NCBI RefSeq assembly: GCF_004661485.1
Contig: NZ_PQVH01000001.1
Coordinates: forward strand, 1 to 64,000
Direction: 5' to 3'
From: Methylotenera oryzisoli
GTDB lineage: Bacteria; Pseudomonadota; Gammaproteobacteria; Burkholderiales; Methylophilaceae
Length of the DNA stretch: 64,000 nt
The notes under the pieces are model-generated. The model ran no database searches and was not told the DNA's origin. It saw nothing but the letters and a program-made list of their open reading frames with translations. Below are positions 56,909-64,000 of this stretch, piece by piece. Position 1 is the stretch's first letter. Each line of letters starts with the position of its first letter. Position numbers and translations under genes: made by a program.

Positions 56909-58633
56909 ATGGCAACTGCAACTTCACAAACAAAACTAAGTGGTCTAGCTAGAACATTAATTCAAGAAAAGCTGCTTTCTGAAGACGAAGCAAGAGCGGT
57001 TGAAGCTCAAGCCTCATCTGCAAACGCCTCATTTATTTCACAGCTAATTCAAAGCAAAAAACTCAGTGCGTTAAGTATTGCAGAAGCATCAGCAAAAGCG
57101 TTTGGTTTTCCTTACTTCAACCTAGATGCTTTCAACCCGGATTATTTACCTGCCAAGCAAATTGACAGCAAACTTGCAATTAGCAACCGTGTGATAGGTT
57201 TGCAAGCACGCAACAACGTACTTTATGTTGCGATTTCCGACCCCACCAATATCCTTGCATTAGATAGCGTGCAATTTCAGATGGGCATGAACATTTCGCC
57301 TATTGTGGTGGAGGACGATAAACTTGGACGCTGGATAGAAAAAGTTATTCAAGCTAGAGATACTAGCCTTAAATCACTGGATGTTGGAAATGATGATGAT
57401 TTTGGCTTTAGTGATGAAAACCCAAATAGCATAGAGGAAGAACAAGTTGAAACAGAGGTTGATGATGCCCCTGTCGTACGCTTTCTCAATAAAATGCTGC
57501 TGGATGCCATTAATATGGGTGCATCTGACTTGCATTTCGAACCATATGAGAAATTTTATCGTGTACGTTACCGTATAGATGGTGCGTTACGAGAGATTAA
57601 TCAGCCTCCTTTAGCGATTAAAGAAAAACTAGCTTCTCGTATTAAGGTGATTTCGAGCATGGACATTTCGGAAAAACGCATTCCGCAAGATGGCCGCATG
57701 AAGTTAGTACTCTCTAAAACTCGCACCATTGATTTCCGTGTTAGCACATTGCCGCTGATTCATGGCGAGAAAATCGTAATGCGTATTCTCGACCCAGCCA
57801 GTGCAACACTTGGCATTGAAGCCCTGGGTTATGAGCCTATACAAAAAGAACGCCTGCTCAACGCTGTAAGCCGCCCTTATGGCCTGGTGTTGGTAACCGG
57901 CCCAACGGGGTCAGGCAAGACTGTATCACTATATACATGCCTAAACATTCTCAACAGCCCCGATGTCAACATATCGACGGCAGAAGATCCATGCGAGATT
58001 CCTCTGGCCGGGATCAACCAAGTCAACGTTAACGATAAGCAGGGACTAACGTTTGCTGCTGCGCTAAAATCATTTTTACGGCAAGATCCGGATGTTATTA
58101 TGATTGGTGAGATTCGTGACCTAGAAACTGCGGACATGGCGATCAAAGCCGCTTCTACTGGCCATATGGTATTGTCAACACTACATACCAATGACGCACC
58201 ATCCACATTGACTCGACTACTCAACATGGGGGTTGCACCGTTCAATATTGCATCTGCAGTGTCGCTCATCACAGCACAGCGCCTGGCAAGACGCTTGTGT
58301 AAACACTGCAAAATTCCTATTAACGTACCTAAAGAGGCTCTCCTGAACGTGGGCTTTATAGAAGAGGACTTTAATGAGAGTTGGCAACTTTATGGGCATA
58401 ATCCTGAAGGATGTGAGCTATGCAATGCAGGCTACAAAGGCCGTGTTGGCATTTATCAAGTAATGCCGATTACTGACGCAATTAGCCGTATTATCATGAA
58501 AAACGGCACTGCACATGACATTGCAGACCAAGCCAAAATTGAGGGTGTTAATGATTTACGTCGCTCTGGTGTGCTAAAAGTGATGCAAGGCTTAACCTCT
58601 ATTGAAGAAGTAGAGGCTTGCACCAATGAATAG
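56909..58633 (+). CDS. pilB: Type IV pilus assembly ATPase PilB
   Basis: A 574-aa hexameric ATPase driving pilus extension. The N-terminal MshEN/T2SSE_N domain (about 1-150) is followed by an acidic linker (160-186). The core has Walker A GPTGSGKTVS (331-340), Walker B DPDVIMIGEIRD (393-404) and STGHMVLSTLHTND. The tetracysteine zinc site is C464, C467, C502, C505. The following gene is pilC, 100 bp downstream, which sets this one apart as the true pilus ATPase against the orphan at 33677. pilD is not next to them. Confidence 0.95.
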   Translation: MATATSQTKLSGLARTLIQEKLLSEDEARAVEAQASSANASFISQLIQSKKLSALSIAEASAKAFGFPYFNLDAFNPDYLPAKQIDSKLAISNRVIGLQARNNVLYVAISDPTNILALDSVQFQMGMNISPIVVEDDKLGRWIEKVIQARDTSLKSLDVGNDDDFGFSDENPNSIEEEQVETEVDDAPVVRFLNKMLLDAINMGASDLHFEPYEKFYRVRYRIDGALREINQPPLAIKEKLASRIKVISSMDISEKRIPQDGRMKLVLSKTRTIDFRVSTLPLIHGEKIVMRILDPASATLGIEALGYEPIQKERLLNAVSRPYGLVLVTGPTGSGKTVSLYTCLNILNSPDVNISTAEDPCEIPLAGINQVNVNDKQGLTFAAALKSFLRQDPDVIMIGEIRDLETADMAIKAASTGHMVLSTLHTNDAPSTLTRLLNMGVAPFNIASAVSLITAQRLARRLCKHCKIPINVPKEALLNVGFIEEDFNESWQLYGHNPEGCELCNAGYKGRVGIYQVMPITDAISRIIMKNGTAHDIADQAKIEGVNDLRRSGVLKVMQGLTSIEEVEACTNE

Positions 58634-58733
58634 CGCTTTTAAATACATCAACTTAAAGTACACTAATTACAGCAATCCAATTTGAAATACGCTAATCAAT
58701 ACAATCATAAAATAAATCACTCAGGGAATGATT

Positions 58734-59954
58734 ATGGCAGCCAATCCTAAGGCCACAAAAGAAGTTATTTACACTTGGGTAGGTAAAGATAAAAAGGGCA
58801 AAATTGTTAAGGGCGAAATGAAAGCGTCTGGCGAATCATTTGTCAGTGCCACATTACGCCGCCAAGGGATTACTGTCACCAAAATTAAAAAACAAAGCGG
58901 CTTTGCTAATACTGGTAAAGTCTCAGATAAAGACATCACGCTATTTACACGCCAACTCGCGACCATGATGAAATCAGGCGTTCCTTTACTGCAATCTTTT
59001 GATATTGTTGGAAAAGGGCATAGCAACCCTGCTGTCTCCAAACTACTGAATGACATTAAGTCTGATGTAGAAACCGGTAGCAGTTTAAGTGCCGCGTTCC
59101 GTAAATATCCGCTGTATTTTGATGCCTTATTCTGTAATTTAATTGGCGCAGGCGAGCAGGCTGGTATTTTGGATACCTTACTCGATAGGCTTGCCACCTA
59201 TAAAGAAAAGATTCTAGCCATTAAATCAAAAATTAAATCTGCTTTATTTTATCCTACTTCGATTATAGTCGTAGCATTTATCATCACATCTGTGATTATG
59301 ATTTTTGTAGTGCCTGCATTTAAAGATTTATTTTCTAGTTTTGGTGCAGACCTTCCAGGCCCAACCCTAGTTGTGATGGCTATATCTGATGCTTTTGTAG
59401 AATGGTGGTGGGCAATTTTTGGTTCGATTGGCTTTGGGCTATGGTTCTTTTTCTACACTTGGAAACGCTCTATCTCTATGCAAGCGACAATGGATAGATT
59501 GATGTTAAAACTACCTATATTTGGCGAACTCATCCGCAAAGCAACCATTGCTAGATTTGCACGCACCATGGCAACAATGTTTTCGGCAGGTGTACCGTTG
59601 GTTGAAGCTCTAGACTCAGTGGCTGGTGCATCTGGGAATCGGGTGTATTACGATGCTACAAAAAAAATTCAGAGTGAGATTAGTACGGGTACCAGTTTAA
59701 CTGTTGCCATGCAGAATGCGGAGGTTTTCCCTAACATGGTATTGCAGATGACAGCGATTGGGGAAGAATCTGGCGCATTGGACTCAATGCTAAGTAAGGT
59801 GGCAGACTTTTATGAGGCTGAAGTTGACGATGCTGTAGAAGCTCTCTCAAGCCTAATGGAGCCTATCATTATGGTTGTACTTGGCGTATTAATTGGCGGC
59901 TTGGTCGTCGCGTTATATTTACCTATTTTCAAACTTGGTCAAATTGTGGGTTAA
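58734..59954 (+). CDS. pilC: Type IV pilus inner membrane platform protein PilC
   Basis: A 406-aa GspF-family protein that connects pilin assembly to PilB and PilT. It has two repeated cytoplasmic T2SSF domains (about 70-195, 275-400) with VPLLQSFDIV and VPLVEALDSVAG at equivalent places. Three membrane helices are visible (SIIVVAFIITSVIMIFVVPAF, WAIFGSIGFGLWFFFYTW and PIIMVVLGVLIGGLVVALYLP). I prefer ATG 58734, since the site TCAGGGA is 7 bases away; ATG 58728 directly abuts it. Confidence 0.94.
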   Translation: MAANPKATKEVIYTWVGKDKKGKIVKGEMKASGESFVSATLRRQGITVTKIKKQSGFANTGKVSDKDITLFTRQLATMMKSGVPLLQSFDIVGKGHSNPAVSKLLNDIKSDVETGSSLSAAFRKYPLYFDALFCNLIGAGEQAGILDTLLDRLATYKEKILAIKSKIKSALFYPTSIIVVAFIITSVIMIFVVPAFKDLFSSFGADLPGPTLVVMAISDAFVEWWWAIFGSIGFGLWFFFYTWKRSISMQATMDRLMLKLPIFGELIRKATIARFARTMATMFSAGVPLVEALDSVAGASGNRVYYDATKKIQSEISTGTSLTVAMQNAEVFPNMVLQMTAIGEESGALDSMLSKVADFYEAEVDDAVEALSSLMEPIIMVVLGVLIGGLVVALYLPIFKLGQIVG

Positions 59955-59960
59955 CCTTAA

Positions 59961-59991
59961 GAAAAAATAGGGTGATATCAATCACCCTATT
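59961..59991 (-). terminator. Rho-independent terminator of dsbC
   Basis: AATAGGGTGAT and ATCACCCTATT form an 11-bp stem with a four-base loop (59966-59991). On the minus strand it is followed by a T run (complement of 59961-59966), so it mainly serves dsbC. On the plus strand no T run follows pilC. Confidence 0.85.
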
Positions 59992-60008
59992 AAGCAGATT
60001 ATTGCCAA

Positions 60009-60728
60009 TTATTTCTTACTTGCAGATGCTAGCATGCGCTCAATTTCCTTATAAGGCTGCGCACCTAACATACGTTTACCATCAGCAAATATTAAGGTTG
60101 GGGTACTAGTAACTCCCACTTTCCGAGCAAGCTCCCCTACTTTTTCCAACGGCACATCACAACTGCCAGCAGCACTAGCAAGTTGGTCTCTTAAAATCCA
60201 GTCTTCCCATGCTTTCACACGATCTTTCGCGCACCAAATGAGTTTTGATTTATTCGCGGCATCTGGATGCAACTGTTCAATGGGGTATAAGAAAGTATAA
60301 ATAGTGACATCTGTGATATTAACCAACTCGTTACGCTCTAAACGTTTGCAGAAAGGACAATCTACATCGGAGAATACAACAAGTTTACGGCTACCATTTC
60401 CCTTTACCACTTTAATCGCCTGATTTAATGGCAGCGTTGAGAAGTCAATTTTGGTCAACTCTTCTAAGCGCTCTCCTGTAAGATCTTTTTTAGTTTTTGG
60501 ATCAACTAAACGACCTTCTGCGATTAAAAATGACATTTTTTCATCTGTGTAAATAATCTGCCCACCCATAAACACTTCATACAAACCGGCATAAGGCGTC
60601 TTGGTGACCTTCTCTACTTTAAATTTAGGATAGGCAGACTCAACGGCTTTTTTAACACTGGCTTCATCTGCTACAGCGGCTGTTGCAAACGCACTTAGCA
60701 ATGCAATACTAGCGAACTTCTTTAACAT
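60009..60728 (-). CDS. dsbC: Thiol:disulfide interchange protein DsbC
   Basis: A 239-aa periplasmic disulfide isomerase. It has a signal peptide (MLKKFASIALLSAFATAAVA), a dimerisation domain (about 21-85) and a thioredoxin domain with the active site CPFC (C124-C127), cis-Pro in STPT (P210) and a second pair C166/C190. It is kept reduced by DsbD. It stands 137 bp behind the ubi operon. Confidence 0.95.
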   Translation of the reverse strand: MLKKFASIALLSAFATAAVADEASVKKAVESAYPKFKVEKVTKTPYAGLYEVFMGGQIIYTDEKMSFLIAEGRLVDPKTKKDLTGERLEELTKIDFSTLPLNQAIKVVKGNGSRKLVVFSDVDCPFCKRLERNELVNITDVTIYTFLYPIEQLHPDAANKSKLIWCAKDRVKAWEDWILRDQLASAAGSCDVPLEKVGELARKVGVTSTPTLIFADGKRMLGAQPYKEIERMLASASKK

Positions 60729-60865
60729 CTAATTTCCTTTAAGTAATGATGGATAACGTTTTACACAGAACCACTGAGAGTCATGACAGCATCCGACTCC
60801 ATTTAAACGCTTTACTTCTATTTAAGTACTACTCACTAAGTGGCTATTTTTTTATAGAAACTATT

Positions 60866-62062
60866 TTAAAGTGCAATTGCATTAGCAATTAACAGTTTCT
60901 TAACCGCTTGCTGATTAGCCGTGGTCAACCCCCAGTTTCGTACATTTTTAACCATAGAGTATGGACTCTCAAACAAATGATATAAGCCATTTGTAAGTGC
61001 CACCATACTAAGTACGTCTGCTTTCCTCATTCTAGCGTATTGCTTGAGCAATGCCGCATCGTTTATTGGTTGATAGACATGCTTAGCTCCTAATAAGTTT
61101 AGCAAATCAATCACATCGCGAAAGCCAAGATTAACGCCTTGCCCAGCCATAGGGTGAACGCTATGTGCAGCATCGCCAATCAGCACAATCGATGACACAA
61201 CACTCTTAATAGCCTGCTTGAGCACCAGAGGGAAGCTTGCAGGCTGCCCCATCAACTGCATCGCACCTAAGGCATCACCACCAGCCGACATAACTGCGTG
61301 TGTAAATGCTTCAGGCGATAACTGTAATAATGTTTTTGCCTGCGCAGAGGGTACGGACCAAACGATTGAAATTTTATTTTCAGGTAATGGCAGCCATGCC
61401 AATACGCCACTCTTACCGATTACATCCTGCGTAAACCACTGCCTTGCGACATTTGCATGCGTCCGTTCTGTAATGAAATTAGCCACTATCGCAATTTGTT
61501 CATAATCTTTACGCTGTACCCCCATCCCTAGTTGCTGCCTAACCCATGAATTAGCGCCATCCGCAGCCAGTAGCAAAGTACTTTCTATCTCTTGCTGATT
61601 TACCAGTTGCAGTACTGCACACTGCGGTGATGAGCGAACTGATAAGCAGCGATGCCCCACAATCATGCGTACATTGCTCGCCTCTATACACTTTAAAAGT
61701 GCTGCTTTTAGCGAGCGCTCTTCTACAATGAATCCTAGACAATCGGCATTCACATCCTCAGCATGCAACTCTAACGGCTGGGTAGTTGCATCGCCCCATA
61801 TTTGCATGGACTGCATCTCTGTTACACGTCGCTCATCCAATAAAGGCCATGCACCTAACTGAGTCAGCCATTGCATATTCTTAGGGCTAATCGCGTAAAT
61901 ACGCTGATCCCAATCACTATCTGCATCAATTGGCGCTCGTGGGGGTTGGCTATCCACCAAGATGACGTCATGGCCGGACTGGCTTAGCGCAACGGCAGCA
62001 GCCATGCCCACAAGTCCTGCACCGACAATCGTTACATCTGTTTTTAAGCGCGGCTCCATCAT
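60866..62062 (-). CDS. FAD-dependent ubiquinone hydroxylase, UbiI/UbiH family
   Basis: A 398-aa flavoprotein monooxygenase. It has the N-terminal FAD motif VTIVGAGLVGMAAAVALS, a middle LLAADGANSWVRQQL and the C-terminal GDAAHSVHPMAGQGVNLGFRDV motif of the UbiH/COQ6 family. In E. coli pepP-ubiH-ubiI this place is ubiI (C5 hydroxylase). The exact position specificity cannot be read from sequence, and other members (UbiF, UbiM) remain possible. It overlaps ubiH by 4 bp. Confidence 0.9.
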   Translation of the reverse strand: MMEPRLKTDVTIVGAGLVGMAAAVALSQSGHDVILVDSQPPRAPIDADSDWDQRIYAISPKNMQWLTQLGAWPLLDERRVTEMQSMQIWGDATTQPLELHAEDVNADCLGFIVEERSLKAALLKCIEASNVRMIVGHRCLSVRSSPQCAVLQLVNQQEIESTLLLAADGANSWVRQQLGMGVQRKDYEQIAIVANFITERTHANVARQWFTQDVIGKSGVLAWLPLPENKISIVWSVPSAQAKTLLQLSPEAFTHAVMSAGGDALGAMQLMGQPASFPLVLKQAIKSVVSSIVLIGDAAHSVHPMAGQGVNLGFRDVIDLLNLLGAKHVYQPINDAALLKQYARMRKADVLSMVALTNGLYHLFESPYSMVKNVRNWGLTTANQQAVKKLLIANAIAL

Positions 62063-63225
62063 TTACCAAAACTCATTTTACGCACCAAGTGGCGCTTGAC
62101 CGGCCCCACCATATCAAATAGCCCTAAGCCTGCACTTCTTAACTTAGCAAAACCCAAAATATCATTTGAAAAAATATTGACCAAAAAGTCTGTAAATAAC
62201 AAACCATTCTTTGTGTCAGTTTTGCGACTCGCACGGTATGCGGCCAGCATTGCAGAGCTACCTAACGTAGCCTTCGCGTTAACAATATGTTGCGCTAACA
62301 CTTCGGCATCACGTAAACCTACATTAAAACCTTGCCCAGCCACTGGGTGCATGGTTTGCGCTGCGTTACCAATCACAACCAGATGTGGGGTATCGATCTC
62401 CTGCAACTGTGATAGCCGCAATGGGAATGTCATGCGCTTTTCCACGGTTAAGAAACGACCGACACGATCACCAAACTGTGCATGGAACTGCGCAAGAAAT
62501 TCAGCATCAGTTAACGTCAACAATGGTGCAATCAGTTCTTTTTTACCAGTCCACACCAAGGAAAAATCACGTGTACCATTCGGCAGCAGCGCCATAGGGC
62601 CATCTGTAGTGAATCGTTCATATGCAATATTGCCATGTGCTAACTCTGCAGTTACTTTAGTAATCAGCGCATCATGGCCATACTCTTTGGTTTCACGCTT
62701 CAAACCAGCCGCTTCTTCCATGCTGCGCCCACCATCTGCCAACACCGCCAATGCACAGCTTAACTGTAGACGCTCATCTAAGCGCGTATAGCGGATAGTG
62801 GCTTGATTAGCATCGTAGCTAATCGCATCCGCCTGCGCTTGGTCTATCATCGCTACTATCGGCAATCGCTGCAGTTCTGCATTCAACTCTGTACACAAAG
62901 CCCCGTAGGACAACACATAACCCAAGGCTTCTTGCTCATAATCCTGAGCTCGCAAAACGCTACGTCCTAAGCTGCCTTTTTGCGACACATGAATCGTATT
63001 AATCGCCGTCGCATGTGGCGACAGACGCTGCCAAACGCCCAGCTTTTCAAGAATACGGCGCGTGCCATAAGACAATGCGAGTGCGCGCGTATCCTGATTG
63101 GCAGCACCCAGTTTACGCGCCTCAAGCAACGTGCTTGCAACATGTTGCTTCGCCAACAGCAGCGCCAACACCATCCCCACTGGGCCGCCGCCAACTATCA
63201 CAATATTATCTACATTTAACATCAC
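62059..63225 (-). CDS. ubiH: 2-octaprenyl-6-methoxyphenol hydroxylase
   Basis: A 388-aa FAD monooxygenase of ubiquinone synthesis. It has IVIVGGGPVGMVLALLLAKQ, VLADGGRSMEEAAGL and GNAAQTMHPVAGQGFNVGLRDAEVL. It follows pepP directly (3 bp gap) and is followed by a second paralogue, the classical pepP-ubiH-ubiI order, which supports UbiH here. In the NAAQTMHP motif, Asn replaces the usual Asp of GDAAH, as in E. coli UbiH. Confidence 0.9.
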   Translation of the reverse strand: MMLNVDNIVIVGGGPVGMVLALLLAKQHVASTLLEARKLGAANQDTRALALSYGTRRILEKLGVWQRLSPHATAINTIHVSQKGSLGRSVLRAQDYEQEALGYVLSYGALCTELNAELQRLPIVAMIDQAQADAISYDANQATIRYTRLDERLQLSCALAVLADGGRSMEEAAGLKRETKEYGHDALITKVTAELAHGNIAYERFTTDGPMALLPNGTRDFSLVWTGKKELIAPLLTLTDAEFLAQFHAQFGDRVGRFLTVEKRMTFPLRLSQLQEIDTPHLVVIGNAAQTMHPVAGQGFNVGLRDAEVLAQHIVNAKATLGSSAMLAAYRASRKTDTKNGLLFTDFLVNIFSNDILGFAKLRSAGLGLFDMVGPVKRHLVRKMSFGK

Positions 63226-63228
63226 ACA

Positions 63229-64000
63229 TTAACCACGCATCGTTGCTTCAATATCGGCAATAGTCTTGGGCGCATCGATAGTCATGATATCGCAACCACT
63301 ATCAGTCACCAGCACGTCATCTTCTATGCGGATGCCAATATTCCAGAAATGCTCTGGCACATTATCAGCGGGCCGAATATAGCAGCCAGGCTCTACTGTC
63401 AGCGTCATGCCAGACTCCAGCTTACGCCAATCGCCCGCCTTATCTTTATACTCTCCGGCATCATGCACATCCAGCCCAAGCCAATGGCCAGTACGGTGCA
63501 TATAAAACTGGCGATAGCTACCACTTTCCAACACTGCGTCTTTAGTGCCTTGGCAAAGTTTTAAATCAATCAACCCTTGCACTAACACATCCAAAGCCGC
63601 CTCATGCGGTGAGTTCCAATGATTGCCCGGGTTAACCTGGGCAATCGCTGCAGCTTGTGCCGCCAGCACCAGTTCATAGATATCGCGCTGTGCTGCGCTA
63701 AATTTACCGCTAACGGGAAAGGTACGTGTAATGTCTGACGCATAGCCATCCAACTCACAACCCGCATCAATCAATAGCAGGTCACCCTCTTTCAATAGGC
63801 AGTTATTCGCGTTGTAATGTAAGGTGCAGGCATTGGCACCGCCTGCCACAATGCTGGTGTAAGCTGGTGCCTGTGCGCCGGAGCGATAAAACTCATGCAG
63901 GAACTCAGCCTCTAATTCATACTCCATTTGACCAGCACGCACATAACGCATCGCACGTGCGTGGGCACGTGCAGCGATGCCGGCAGATTTCTGCATAAGA
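63229..64000 (-). CDS. pepP: Xaa-Pro aminopeptidase (aminopeptidase P), 3' part
   Basis: Cleaves N-terminal residues before proline; a dinuclear manganese M24 metallopeptidase. The part in the window (about 257 residues of an expected 440) is the catalytic domain. Its five metal ligands are in LLIDAGCELDGYASDITRTFP (two Asp), RTGHWLGLDVHD (His), TVEPGCYI (Glu) and GIRIEDDVLV (Glu). The first Met seen (63996) is inside the protein; the true start is beyond 64000. It heads the ubiH-ubiI cluster. Confidence 0.95.
   Translation of the reverse strand, partial: LMQKSAGIAARAHARAMRYVRAGQMEYELEAEFLHEFYRSGAQAPAYTSIVAGGANACTLHYNANNCLLKEGDLLLIDAGCELDGYASDITRTFPVSGKFSAAQRDIYELVLAAQAAAIAQVNPGNHWNSPHEAALDVLVQGLIDLKLCQGTKDAVLESGSYRQFYMHRTGHWLGLDVHDAGEYKDKAGDWRKLESGMTLTVEPGCYIRPADNVPEHFWNIGIRIEDDVLVTDSGCDIMTIDAPKTIADIEATMRG

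Noticed and set aside
62096-62791. A 231-codon open frame antisense to ubiH
   Set aside because: It mirrors a solid FAD monooxygenase gene; the translated sequence is low in recognisable structure and Ser/Pro/Cys-rich in the way of antisense frames.

Overview
The window reads as chromosome of a Gram-negative betaproteobacterium, most likely a methylotroph of the family Methylophilaceae (Methylotenera/Methylophilus-like). The reasons are lipid A/KDO and Lol genes (outer membrane), conserved gene orders known from Beta- and Gammaproteobacteria (exbBD-msbA-lpxK-trm112-kdsB, lolCD-comEC, pilU-pilT-yggS-proC-yggT, rluE/icd, pepP-ubiH-ubiI), a degenerate RibBX-type riboflavin protein, an inactive-type PyrC', and a secreted MxaD-like protein. 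Base composition is moderately AT-rich and looks even throughout. I see no insertion sequence, prophage, CRISPR array or rRNA. The genus is inference from protein character, not from a search.

Layout: an initiator tRNA (43-119, minus) is followed by an envelope operon on the minus strand (278-5133: exbB, exbD, msbA, lpxK, trm112-like, kdsB). A two-gene signalling unit lies at 5405-10106: a large MHYT/PAS/hybrid histidine kinase and an HD-GYP response regulator. Next come comEC-lolD-lolC on the minus strand, then a plus-strand run for riboflavin (ribE, ribBX), algH, ruvX and pyrimidines (pyrR, pyrB, pyrC'). pilU and pilT (minus) are divergent from yggS-proC-yggT and a bacterial dynamin-like GTPase. 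From 27 to 33.5 kb there are housekeeping genes: rng, maf, marC, nudJ, mnmA, a GST and nadC. An orphan GspE/PilB-like ATPase precedes ilvI-ilvH-ilvC, psd and rppH. The 40.8-46 kb stretch is the most accessory-like: a YVTN beta-propeller protein, an MxaD-like secreted SRPBCC protein, two tandem near-identical type IV pilins behind a sigma-54 promoter, a cyclic-nucleotide-binding/rhodanese fusion and a metallo-beta-lactamase fold putative cyclic nucleotide phosphodiesterase. The rest holds an esterase, xseB-ispA-dxs, folE2, a retropepsin-like protease with an MFS transporter, aroC, a glutamine amidotransferase, rluE/icd, a cold shock gene, pilB-pilC, dsbC and ubi genes, and ends inside pepP.

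How the genes work together: several units concern the cell surface and motility. Pilus retraction (pilT, pilU), extension (pilB), platform (pilC) and two pilins are spread over four places. The two signalling modules (kinase to HD-GYP for c-di-GMP; CNB/rhodanese plus phosphodiesterase for cyclic nucleotides) could tune this surface behaviour, but that link is inferred only from gene content and position. Two enzymes look catalytically degenerate in a way known from relatives: the GTP cyclohydrolase II half of RibBX and the dihydroorotase homologue PyrC'. Most of the window is ordinary core genome; the better candidates for novelty are the kinase/HD-GYP pair, the CNB-rhodanese/phosphodiesterase pair, the solitary dynamin-like GTPase and the tandem pilin locus.
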